From contig NZ_JAAGLR010000750.1 in assembly GCF_010548245.1 (NCBI RefSeq), forward strand, positions 1 through 38,415: a stretch of DNA of 38,415 nt. The letters run 5' to 3'. Under the pieces are notes generated by a model. That model did not search any database, was not told the DNA's origin, and was given only the letters and a program-made list of their open reading frames with translations. The stretch comes from Streptomyces sp. SID11385 (lineage in GTDB: Bacteria; Actinomycetota; Actinomycetes; Streptomycetales; Streptomycetaceae). Made by a program: the position numbers and the translations under genes. Of this stretch, positions 31,882 through 38,415 are shown one piece after another (the stretch's first letter is position 1; every line of letters begins with the position of its first letter).

Positions 31882-32202
31882 TCAGCCCGCGTCGGCCTCC
31901 GGCCCGTAGACCTCCACGCGGTCCGTGACCCGGCGCACGTGGATGCACTCGCCGGGGCACTCCTTCGCCGAGTCCACGACGTCCCTCAGCAGCGGCAGCG
32001 GGACGCGGGTGGTCGCGCCGGGGGCCTGGAGGAGTTCGTCGTCGCCGCTCTTGACGTACGCGAGCCCGTCGATGTCCAGCTCGAAGACCTCCGGCGCGTA
32101 CTGCGCGCAGATGCCGTCGCCCGTGCACAGGTCCTGGTCGATCCAGACCTCCAGCGGTTCGTCCTCCCGCGCCGCGAGCCCGGACTCCTGCTGTGCGGTC
32201 AT
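31882..32202 (-). CDS. Ferredoxin with Cys-x2-Asp-x2-Cys cluster motif
   Basis: A 106-residue ferredoxin. The cluster ligands are Cys26, Asp29, Cys32 (CTGDGIC) and Cys82 (ECPGEC), with an additional Cys86. Asp takes the place of the middle Cys of the normal CxxCxxC motif, as in Pyrococcus furiosus ferredoxin, so the protein would hold a 3Fe-4S or an Asp-ligated 4Fe-4S cluster. I chose the ATG at 32202 because AGGAAAC lies just upstream and the protein starts shortly before the beta strand LEVWIDQ; the open frame extends further but overlaps the arc promoter region. It is divergent from arc. Redox partners are unknown; P450 systems often use such ferredoxins, but no P450 gene is here. Confidence 0.88.
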   Translation of the reverse strand: MTAQQESGLAAREDEPLEVWIDQDLCTGDGICAQYAPEVFELDIDGLAYVKSGDDELLQAPGATTRVPLPLLRDVVDSAKECPGECIHVRRVTDRVEVYGPEADAG

Positions 32203-32370
32203 GTTTCCTGCCGTTTCCTCTGCGTGAAGCCCGCCACCGTCAAGGGGCGTTGAACACCTCGACGATACAACCGGGCCGCTTGGGCGGGGGATGGGTGGGT
32301 ATTCCCCTCGGGAGAGGGAGAGCGCAAGGGTGAACATCGGACACGCCCCACCGTCTTTTTGATCTAGGGG

Positions 32371-32398
32371 TTTCAACCGGCACCCGCCCAGGTAGGGT
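32371..32398 (+). promoter_or_regulatory. Candidate arc promoter
   Basis: TTTCAA (32371-32376), a 16-nt spacer, and TAGGGT (32393-32398). Transcription would start near 32405, leaving a leader of about 30 nt with the strong ribosome site GGAGGAGG before the GTG at 32437. Confidence 0.5.
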
Positions 32399-32436
32399 CT
32401 GGAAGCGTCCAGCTCCCTTTGGAGGAGGTGAGGACC

Positions 32437-34203
32437 GTGGCAGCCCACGACGACGACATGAACCGCGGCATCCGCCCGGGCCGGGGGTCCGAGGACCCGC
32501 TCGCCCAGGTCGCCCAGCTTGAGCAGGAGATCGCCGTCCTGCGGCGCAAGCTCGCCGACTCACCGCGTCATACAAGGATTCTTGAGGACCGGATCGTCGA
32601 GCTTCAGACCAACCTGGCCGGGGTGTCCGCGCAGAACGAACGACTGGCGAACACCCTCCGCGAGGCCCGCGACCAGATCGTGGCCCTCAAGGAGGAAGTG
32701 GATCGTCTTGCCCAGCCCCCCGCGGGCTTCGGTGTCTTCCTCGCGGCGAACGAGGACGGCACCGTCGACATCTTCACCGGCGGGCGCAAGCTCCGGGTGA
32801 ACGTCAGCCCCGAGATCGAGACCGACACCTTGCAGCGTGGCCAGGAGGTCATGCTCAACGAAGCGCTCAACGTGGTCGAGGCCATGGAGTTCGAGCGCGC
32901 GGGCGACATCGTCACCCTCAAGGAGATCCTGGAGGACGGCGAACGCGCCCTCGTGGTGGGGCACACCGACGAGGAGCGCGTGGTGCGCCTCGCCGAGCCC
33001 CTCATGGGCGTCACCATCAGGGCGGGCGACGCCCTGCTGCTCGACTCCCGTTCCGGGTACGTCTTCGAGATCGTGCCCAAGAGCGAGGTCGAGGAACTGG
33101 TCCTCGAAGAGGTCCCGGACATCGGCTACGAGCAGATCGGCGGCCTGGGCAACCAGATCGAGCTGATCCGCGACGCCGTCGAGCTCCCGTACCTCTACCC
33201 GGACCTCTTCAAGGAGCACGAGCTGCGGCCGCCCAAGGGCGTGCTGCTCTACGGCCCGCCCGGCTGCGGCAAGACGCTCATCGCCAAGGCCGTCGCCAAC
33301 TCGCTCGCCAAGAAGGTGGCCGAGGTCACCGGACAGGCGGCGGGCAAGAGCTACTTCCTGAACATCAAGGGCCCCGAGCTGCTCAACAAGTACGTCGGCG
33401 AGACCGAGCGGCACATCCGCCTGGTCTTCCAGCGGGCCCGGGAGAAGGCGAGCGAGGGCACCCCCGTCATCGTCTTCTTCGACGAGATGGAATCCCTCTT
33501 CCGCACCCGGGGTTCCGGCGTCAGCTCGGACGTGGAGAACACCATCGTTCCCCAGCTGCTCGCCGAGATCGACGGCGTGGAGGGCCTGGAGAACGTCATC
33601 GTCATCGGTGCGTCGAACCGCGAGGACATGATCGACCCCGCGATCCTGCGCCCGGGACGGCTCGACGTGAAGATCAAGATCGAGCGTCCGGACGCCGAGG
33701 CGGCCAAGGACATCTTCGCGAAGTACCTCACCGACCGGCTCCCGCTGCACACCGACGACCTCGCCGAGCACACGGGCGACAAGGCGGAGACCGTCCACGG
33801 CATGATCCAGTCCGTGGTCGAGCAGATGTACGCCGAATCGGACGAGAACCGCTTCCTCGAAGTGACCTATGCCAACGGCGACAAGGAAGTCCTGTACTTC
33901 AAGGACTTCAACTCCGGCGCCATGATCGAGAACATCGTCGGCCGCGCCAAGAAGATGGCCATCAAGGCCTTCCTCGAACAGAACCAGAAGGGCCTTCGCG
34001 TCTCCCACCTCCTCCAGGCCTGCGTGGACGAGTTCAAGGAGAACGAGGACCTTCCCAACACCACCAACCCGGACGACTGGGCCCGCATCTCCGGCAAGAA
34101 GGGGGAACGGATCGTCTACATCCGCACCCTCGTCACCGGGAAGCAGGGCGCCGACACCGGTCGCTCGATCGACACGGTGGCGAACACCGGTCAGTACCTG
34201 TAG
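32437..34203 (+). CDS. arc: Proteasome-associated AAA ATPase (Arc/Mpa)
   Basis: A 588-residue hexameric unfoldase that binds Pup-tagged proteins and feeds them into the 20S proteasome. An N-terminal coiled coil (about 24-92; [13 protein letters not shown]...[10 protein letters not shown]) recruits Pup. Two OB-type beta domains follow (about 95-235). The AAA module has Walker A at residues 273-280 (GPPGCGKT), Walker B with Asp349-Glu350 (VFFDEMES) and the arginine-finger region [19 protein letters not shown]. The C-terminus GQYL gives the penultimate Tyr that docks in the proteasome. The GTG at 32437 gives the usual [11 protein letters not shown] start. A strong hairpin follows, so dop is transcribed separately. 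Confidence 0.97.
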   Translation: MAAHDDDMNRGIRPGRGSEDPLAQVAQLEQEIAVLRRKLADSPRHTRILEDRIVELQTNLAGVSAQNERLANTLREARDQIVALKEEVDRLAQPPAGFGVFLAANEDGTVDIFTGGRKLRVNVSPEIETDTLQRGQEVMLNEALNVVEAMEFERAGDIVTLKEILEDGERALVVGHTDEERVVRLAEPLMGVTIRAGDALLLDSRSGYVFEIVPKSEVEELVLEEVPDIGYEQIGGLGNQIELIRDAVELPYLYPDLFKEHELRPPKGVLLYGPPGCGKTLIAKAVANSLAKKVAEVTGQAAGKSYFLNIKGPELLNKYVGETERHIRLVFQRAREKASEGTPVIVFFDEMESLFRTRGSGVSSDVENTIVPQLLAEIDGVEGLENVIVIGASNREDMIDPAILRPGRLDVKIKIERPDAEAAKDIFAKYLTDRLPLHTDDLAEHTGDKAETVHGMIQSVVEQMYAESDENRFLEVTYANGDKEVLYFKDFNSGAMIENIVGRAKKMAIKAFLEQNQKGLRVSHLLQACVDEFKENEDLPNTTNPDDWARISGKKGERIVYIRTLVTGKQGADTGRSIDTVANTGQYL

Positions 34204-34234
34204 GGATCAGTACCCGCAGAGACACGCACGCGCA

Positions 34235-34271
34235 GGAGGCCGCGGTCGCTCCCCGGAGCCCCGCGGCCTCC
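34235..34271 (+). terminator. arc terminator
   Basis: GGAGGCCGCGG (34235-34245) pairs with 34261-34271. Inside the loop GCTCC and GGAGC pair as well, making an almost continuous stem, 32 nt after the arc stop. Confidence 0.85.
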
Positions 34272-34322
34272 CGCGTTGGCGACGGTAAAGGAATAACCCC
34301 CACCAGCGACGCACAAGCGTTC

Positions 34323-34328
34323 TAGGCT
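34323..34328 (+). promoter_or_regulatory. Weak candidate -10 box (TAGGCT) of dop
   Basis: TAGGCT lies after the arc terminator and 114 nt before the dop start. No good -35 box is visible, so this is only a suggestion. Confidence 0.3.
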
Positions 34329-34441
34329 CAGCGATATCACCGGGCGGCGCGGCGCGGGACGGGGACCGGGCGCGCGCCCGAGCGCGCACGGTACTGGAGC
34401 GCGGCTCCCGCGGGGGAGCGGCGCCGGGCAAGGAGGGCCGC

Positions 34442-35953
34442 ATGACCGTACGGCGAGTAATGGGCATCGAGACGGAGTACGGGATCTCCGTGCCCGGTCA
34501 CCCGAACGCCAATGCCATGCTCACCTCGTCCCAGATCGTCAACGCCTACGCGGCGGCGATGCACCGGGCCAGGCGGGCACGCTGGGACTTCGAGGAGGAG
34601 AACCCGCTGCGCGACGCGCGCGGCTTCGACCTCGCCCGCGAGTCCGCCGACTCCACCCAGCTCACCGACGAGGACATCGGCCTCGCCAACGTCATCCTCA
34701 CCAACGGCGCCCGGCTCTACGTGGACCACGCCCACCCCGAGTACAGCTCCCCGGAGGTCACCGGGCCCAGGGACGCCGTGCTGTGGGACAAGGCGGGGGA
34801 GCGCATCATGGCCGAGGCCGCCGAGCGCGCCGCCGCCGTGCCGAACACGCACCCCATCCACCTCTACAAGAACAACACCGACAACAAGGGCGCCTCCTAC
34901 GGCACCCACGAGAACTACCTGATGTCCCGGGAGACCCCCTTCGGCGACATCGTCCGCCACCTCACGCCCTTCTTCGTCTCGCGGCAGGTCGTCACGGGCG
35001 CCGGCCGCGTCGGGATCGGGCAGGACGGCCGCGAGCACGGGTTCCAGCTCAGCCAGCGCGCCGACTACTTCGAGGTCGAGGTGGGCCTGGAGACGACGCT
35101 GAAGCGGCCGATCATCAACACCCGCGACGAGCCGCACTCGGACGCCGAGAAGTACCGCAGGCTGCACGTCATCATCGGTGACGCGAACCTCTCGGAGATC
35201 TCCACCTACCTCAAGCTCGGCACCACCTCGCTCGTCCTCGCGATGATCGAGGACGGCTTCATCGCCGTCGACCTCGCCGTGGACCAGCCGGTCCGTACCC
35301 TCCACCAGGTCTCGCACGACCCCTCGCTCAAGCAGCTCGTGAAGCTGCGCGACGGCCGCAGCCTCACCGCCGTCCAGCTCCAGATGGAGTACTGCGCCCT
35401 CGCCCGCAAATACGTGGACGAGCGGTACGGGAGTGACGCGGACGAGGAGACCACCGACATCCTCAGCCGCTGGGAGGACACCCTCGACCGCCTGGAGCGG
35501 GACCCCGGCAGCCTCTCCAAGGAGCTGGACTGGGTCGCCAAGCGTGAGCTGATGGAGGGCTACCGGCGCCGCGACGGACTGGGCTGGGACGCCGCGCGGC
35601 TCCACCTCGTCGACCTCCAGTACGCCGACGTACGGCCCGACAAGGGGCTCTACAACCGGCTCGTCGCCCGCGGCAGCATGAAACGGCTGCTGAGCGAGGA
35701 GGAGGTCTCCCGCGCGGTCTTCGACCCGCCGGAGGACACCAGGGCCTACTTCCGCGGGCGCTGCCTGGCACAGTACGCGGACGAGGTCGCCGCCGCCTCC
35801 TGGGACTCGGTGATCTTCGACCTGCCCGACCGCGACTCCTTGCAGCGCGTCGCGACGCTGGAGCCCTTGCGCGGTACACGTACCCACGTCAAGGACCTTC
35901 TCGATCGCTGCCGCACGGCCGAAGAGCTGGTCAGAGCCCTGACCGGTCCCTGA
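34442..35953 (+). CDS. dop: Pup deamidase/depupylase Dop
   Basis: A 503-residue glutamine-synthetase-fold enzyme, homologous to the Pup ligase PafA. It removes Pup from substrates and, where needed, converts the Pup C-terminal Gln to Glu. [10 protein letters not shown] at the start places the Mg-binding Glu10, and Asp95 in [11 protein letters not shown] is the catalytic Asp of the family. The middle GTHENYLM and the C-terminal [10 protein letters not shown] are typical. It is Dop rather than PafA because of the Dop-specific loop region around residues 42-75 and the position before pup. AAGGAGG lies 5 nt before the ATG. Because Pup here ends in Glu, depupylation is the expected main role. Confidence 0.95.
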   Translation: MTVRRVMGIETEYGISVPGHPNANAMLTSSQIVNAYAAAMHRARRARWDFEEENPLRDARGFDLARESADSTQLTDEDIGLANVILTNGARLYVDHAHPEYSSPEVTGPRDAVLWDKAGERIMAEAAERAAAVPNTHPIHLYKNNTDNKGASYGTHENYLMSRETPFGDIVRHLTPFFVSRQVVTGAGRVGIGQDGREHGFQLSQRADYFEVEVGLETTLKRPIINTRDEPHSDAEKYRRLHVIIGDANLSEISTYLKLGTTSLVLAMIEDGFIAVDLAVDQPVRTLHQVSHDPSLKQLVKLRDGRSLTAVQLQMEYCALARKYVDERYGSDADEETTDILSRWEDTLDRLERDPGSLSKELDWVAKRELMEGYRRRDGLGWDAARLHLVDLQYADVRPDKGLYNRLVARGSMKRLLSEEEVSRAVFDPPEDTRAYFRGRCLAQYADEVAAASWDSVIFDLPDRDSLQRVATLEPLRGTRTHVKDLLDRCRTAEELVRALTGP

Positions 35954-35970
35954 GCGGCGCCAATCCGTGA

Positions 35971-36002
35971 CCTCGTGGGGGCCTGAAAAGGTCCCCACGA
36001 GG
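35971..36002 (+). terminator. dop terminator with GAAA loop
   Basis: A 14-bp stem (one G-T pair), CCTCGTGGGGGCCT with its partner, closed by a GAAA tetraloop and starting 18 nt after the dop stop. It separates dop from pup. Confidence 0.88.
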
Positions 36003-36027
36003 GAAACATCAGGGCAGGCAGCGCGTT
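36001..36027 (+). promoter_or_regulatory. SigR-like promoter candidate upstream of pup
   Basis: GGGAAA (36001-36006), 18 nt, then GTT (36025-36027), with C both after the first box and before the second. The SigR (thiol-oxidative stress sigma factor) consensus is GGGAAT-N18-GTT, so this differs at one position. It overlaps the last two bases of the dop terminator. Confidence 0.45.
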
Positions 36028-36061
36028 GAGCAATCACGGGGCCGGATCGCGGCCCTGCTTG

Positions 36062-36067
36062 TAGGGT
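36062..36067 (+). promoter_or_regulatory. Second -10 candidate (TAGGGT) for pup
   Basis: TAGGGT followed by CGGAGA lies 82 nt before the pup ATG. The same hexamer occurs before arc and prcB. No strong -35 box. Confidence 0.4.
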
Positions 36068-36149
36068 CGGAGAGAACCGATCTTGGGGCCGGGAAAGTCC
36101 CGGCACACCACGACACATCCAGCGGGGCACACCGAGCGGGGTGAGGCAG

Positions 36150-36368
36150 ATGGCGACCAAGGACACCGGCGGCGGACAGCAGAAGGCGACGCGGTCCACC
36201 GAGGAGACCGAGGAACAGACCCAGGACGCACAGGACTCCTCGGATCTCAAGGAGCGCCAGGAGAAGCTGAGCGACGACGTGGACTCCGTCCTGGACGAGA
36301 TCGACGACGTCCTGGAGGAGAACGCGGAGGACTTCGTGCGCAGCTTCGTCCAGAAGGGCGGGGAGTAG
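36150..36368 (+). CDS. pup: Prokaryotic ubiquitin-like protein Pup
   Basis: A 72-residue disordered, acidic modifier that is joined through its C-terminal Glu to lysines of target proteins and marks them for Arc and the proteasome. The start MATKDTGGGQQ and the conserved C-terminal half (LKERQEKLSDDVDSVLDEI..., the helix that binds the Arc coiled coil) are typical. The encoded end is Gly70-Gly71-Glu72, not the Gly-Gly-Gln of mycobacteria, so it is ready for ligation without deamidation. I chose the ATG at 36150; the GTG at 36141 would add three residues that are not part of the family. Hairpins before and after make pup its own transcription unit. Confidence 0.96.
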   Translation: MATKDTGGGQQKATRSTEETEEQTQDAQDSSDLKERQEKLSDDVDSVLDEIDDVLEENAEDFVRSFVQKGGE

Positions 36369-36410
36369 CGCACCCCGGTGGGGCCGCGACCCCACGAGCG
36401 CACGTACGGA

Positions 36411-36446
36411 CGCGGGACGTCCCGGCAGACCCCGGGGCGTCCCGCG
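36411..36446 (+). terminator. pup terminator
   Basis: A 15-bp stem with one G-T pair (36411-36425 with 36432-36446) and a 6-nt loop, 43 nt after the pup stop. A smaller hairpin, GTGGGG/CCCCAC, lies at 36378-36395 before it. Confidence 0.82.
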
Positions 36447-36546
36447 CCGTGCTTCCCGCCCGGCCCCTCCCGTGCCGCTCCGTCAAGGCGCAGGTCAGCG
36501 GCCCGCGCATCCGTGGGGCACGGGTTTGCCGCTGTGGGTGGTTCCG

Positions 36547-36566
36547 CCCGCCGTGGCGGGTAGGGT
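36547..36566 (+). promoter_or_regulatory. Candidate prcBA promoter with overlapping palindrome
   Basis: TAGGGT (36561-36566) is the -10 candidate, about 100 nt before prcB. Directly upstream CCCGCC-GT-GGCGGG (36547-36560) is a palindrome occupying the spacer, which could be an operator. Confidence 0.45.
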
Positions 36567-36666
36567 CCGAGGCGTACGCACCGTCATCAACCGCTACCGG
36601 GCCCGTCGGCGCGGATGAGCGCCCCCGTGGCGCCGCGACCGGACCGCCGCCCGACCGGAGGGAAAC

Positions 36667-37509
36667 ATGGGAGCACACACGCGTCACACCGGGCGTCTGC
36701 CCGCCGCCTTCCTGACACCCGGTTCCTCCTCGTTCCTGGACTTCCTGTCCGAGCACCAGCCCGAACTGCTGCCCGGCAACCGGCAACTGCCCGTCAAGGG
36801 AGCCATCGAACTGCCGCACGGGACCACGATCCTGGCCCTCGCCTTCGAGGGCGGCGTCATCCTCGCCGGTGACCGCAGGGCCACGATGGGGAACGTCATC
36901 GCCCAGCGGGACGTCGAGAAGGTCTTCCCCGCCGACGAGTACTCGGCCGTCGGCATCGCGGGCACCGCCGGGCTCGCCGTCGAGATGGTCAAGCTCTTCC
37001 AGCTCGAACTGGAGCACTTCGAGAAGGTCGAGGGCGCCCAGCTCTCCCTGGAGGGCAAGGCGAACCGCCTCGCCACGATGATCCGCGGCAACCTCGGCAT
37101 GGCCATGCAGGGCCTCGCCGTCGTCCCGCTCTTCGCCGGCTACGACGTCGACCGCGGCACGGGCCGCATCTTCTCCTACGACGTCGCGGGCGGCCGCTCC
37201 GAGGAGTACGGCTACGCCTCGACGGGCTCGGGCTCGGTCTTCGCCCGGGGCGCGCTCAAGAAGCTCTACCGTCCCGGCCTCAGCTCCGACGAGGCGAGCG
37301 TCCTCGCCATCCAGGCGCTCTACGACGCCGCCGACGACGACTCGGCGACCGGCGGCCCGGACCTGGGCCGCCGCATCTTCCCGATCATCAGCGTCATCAC
37401 GGACGAGGGCTACCGCCGCGTCTCCGAGGAGGAGACCGCCCGTATCGCCGAGGACGTGCAGCGCCGCAGGCTCGCGCAGCCGGACGGGCCGCGCGCCGAA
37501 CTCCTCTGA
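36667..37509 (+). CDS. prcB: Proteasome beta subunit PrcB
   Basis: A 280-residue precursor of the catalytic subunit of the 20S proteasome. Residues 1-52 are the propeptide, removed by self-cleavage at HG/TTILAL to expose the nucleophile Thr53. The core continues with [10 protein letters not shown] and a Lys in RDVEKVF, matching the active-site Asp and Lys region; [14 protein letters not shown] is the conserved late loop. Length and propeptide are typical for Streptomyces and mycobacteria. GGAGGGAAAC precedes the ATG. prcA follows after 53 bp and is very probably co-transcribed. Confidence 0.96.
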   Translation: MGAHTRHTGRLPAAFLTPGSSSFLDFLSEHQPELLPGNRQLPVKGAIELPHGTTILALAFEGGVILAGDRRATMGNVIAQRDVEKVFPADEYSAVGIAGTAGLAVEMVKLFQLELEHFEKVEGAQLSLEGKANRLATMIRGNLGMAMQGLAVVPLFAGYDVDRGTGRIFSYDVAGGRSEEYGYASTGSGSVFARGALKKLYRPGLSSDEASVLAIQALYDAADDDSATGGPDLGRRIFPIISVITDEGYRRVSEEETARIAEDVQRRRLAQPDGPRAELL

Positions 37510-37562
37510 CCCCGACACTCCGAAGACCTCCCCCGACCCCGACAGAAAGCGACGGTCAGCCG

Positions 37563-38336
37563 GTGTCCACGCCGTTCTACGTCTCACCCCAGCAGGCGAT
37601 GGCCGACCGGGCGGAGTACGCCCGCAAGGGCATCGCCCGAGGCCGCAGCCTCGTCGTGCTCCAGTACGCCGACGGCATTGTCTTCGTCGGCGAGAACCCC
37701 TCCAGGGCCCTCCACAAGTTCAGCGAGATCTACGACCGCATCGCCTTCGCGGCGGCCGGCAAGTACAACGAGTACGAGAACCTGCGCATCGGCGGCGTCC
37801 GCTACGCCGACCTGCGCGGCTACACCTACGACCGCACCGACGTCACCGCGCGCGGACTCGCCAACGTCTACGCCCAGACGCTCGGCACCATCTTCTCCAG
37901 CAACGCCGAGAAGCCGTACGAGGTCGAACTCGTCGTCGCCGAGGTCGGGGACACCCCCGACGGCGACCAGATCTACCGGCTCCCGCACGACGGCTCGATC
38001 GTCGACGAGCACGGCTCGGTCGCGGTCGGCGGCAACGCGGAGCAGATCAGCGGCTGGCTCGACCAGCGCCACCGCGACGGGATGACCCTCGCCGAGGCCC
38101 TCAAGCTCGCCGTCCAGGCCCTCGCCCGCGACGCCAACGGCAGCGAGCGCGAGATCCCGGCGGAGCGCCTGGAGGTCGCCGTCCTCGACCGTACGAGGGC
38201 GCAGCAGCGCAAGTTCCGCCGCCTCACCGGCACCCACCTGGCCCGCCTCCTCGCGGGCGAGGCGGCCGGGGACGACGCGGAGGACACCGAGGCCCCGGCC
38301 GCTCCGGCCGAGGGCGAGGACACCGACGAGAGCTGA
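37563..38336 (+). CDS. prcA: Proteasome alpha subunit PrcA
   Basis: A 257-residue alpha subunit that forms the outer heptameric rings and gate of the 20S proteasome and receives the Arc C-terminus. The start [27 protein letters not shown] is the alpha-type N-terminal gate and helix, with no cleaved propeptide. [15 protein letters not shown] and [21 protein letters not shown] are family segments. The last 25 residues are acidic and Ala/Pro-rich. The GTG start at 37563 is supported by the gate sequence; a purine-rich GAAAGCGACGG lies upstream. It follows prcB closely and a hairpin ends the unit. The ligase gene pafA is expected further downstream, outside the window. Confidence 0.95.
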   Translation: MSTPFYVSPQQAMADRAEYARKGIARGRSLVVLQYADGIVFVGENPSRALHKFSEIYDRIAFAAAGKYNEYENLRIGGVRYADLRGYTYDRTDVTARGLANVYAQTLGTIFSSNAEKPYEVELVVAEVGDTPDGDQIYRLPHDGSIVDEHGSVAVGGNAEQISGWLDQRHRDGMTLAEALKLAVQALARDANGSEREIPAERLEVAVLDRTRAQQRKFRRLTGTHLARLLAGEAAGDDAEDTEAPAAPAEGEDTDES

Positions 38337-38373
38337 GCCCCGGCGGGCGGCCCCGGCCGTCCGGCGGGATCAC

Positions 38374-38406
38374 ACGGCCCCGTGCCCCTGGTGGGTGCGG
38401 GGCCGT
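38374..38406 (+). terminator. prcBA terminator
   Basis: ACGGCCCCG (38374-38382) pairs with 38398-38406. Inside, TG/TG mismatches separate a further CCC/GGG stem. It lies 38 nt after the prcA stop. Confidence 0.7.
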
Positions 38407-38415
38407 CGCGCGCCG

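Noticed and set aside
32260-32310. GGGAAT box on the minus strand upstream of the ferredoxin gene as a SigR promoter
   Set aside because: GGGAAT is present, but no GTT occurs 18 to 19 nt downstream; the nearest is 29 nt away.
34290-34324. GGAAT followed by TCTA before dop as an ECF sigma promoter
   Set aside because: The spacing of 26 nt is too long for known ECF promoters.
1-38415. tRNA, rRNA, insertion sequences or attachment sites
   Set aside because: I looked through the gaps on both strands and found no cloverleaf-like genes, transposase fragments or target duplications that I could support by eye.

Overview
The window is a chromosomal segment from a high-GC actinomycete, almost certainly a Streptomyces. 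The evidence is the strong third-position G/C bias, frequent GTG starts, AGGAG-type ribosome sites, TAGGGT/TAGGCT-like -10 boxes, and an actinobacterial gene set: mycothiol ligase MshC, a GylR-regulated glycerol operon and the Pup-proteasome genes. Nothing looks like a phage, plasmid, insertion sequence or CRISPR array. This is core chromosome with short repeats in the gaps.

Layout. (1) 1-3133: a partial aldo/keto reductase, a divergent LLM-class oxidoreductase with a 14-bp palindrome at its start, and a ferritin-like di-iron protein. (2) 3190-7912: CorA Mg transporter (minus); then on plus a histidine phosphatase, DUF3090, an SCO1664-type kinase-like protein and mshC. (3) 8021-15896, all minus: PAC2-family protein, a second LLM oxidoreductase, then glpD, glpK and glpF downstream of the IclR-type regulator gylR. 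(4) 16230-21243, plus: a VOC protein, cobalamin-dependent methionine synthase metH, a HAD phosphatase. (5) 21706-25409: two tandem, same-length (534 aa) solute-binding lipoproteins with no transporter genes beside them. (6) 25476-29529: an orphan NarL-type response regulator, a RecB-like nuclease with a Cas4-type cysteine set, a site-2 protease with CBS domains, and tRNA m1A58 methyltransferase. (7) 29791-32202: a membrane-anchored protein with a calcium-loop-like motif, an NDH-2-like flavoprotein and a convergent ferredoxin. (8) 32437-38336: proteasomal ATPase Arc, Dop, Pup, and proteasome subunits PrcB and PrcA.

How they work together. The last block is a nearly complete pupylation-proteasome system; only the ligase PafA is missing and would be expected further right. 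Pup already ends in Gly-Gly-Glu, so Dop should act here mainly as a depupylase. Strong hairpins separate arc, dop, pup and prcBA, and several units carry their own candidate promoter, so they look like separately controlled units. GylR with GlpF/GlpK/GlpD forms a complete glycerol uptake and oxidation operon. The phosphatase - DUF3090 - kinase-like - MshC run is tightly packed. From memory, the order phosphatase, DUF3090, kinase-like, mshC, PAC2, metH, RecB-like, trmI, ATPase, dop, pup, prcB, prcA matches Mycobacterium tuberculosis Rv2135c down to Rv2109c, so the window is an ancient syntenic block with lineage-specific insertions.

The best candidate for something undescribed is the kinase-like/DUF3090/phosphatase trio next to mshC. 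Other points of interest are the PAC2 protein in the mycothiol-proteasome neighbourhood, the duplicated orphan binding proteins with a conserved leader, two long intergenic inverted repeats, and a group of probably leaderless genes.
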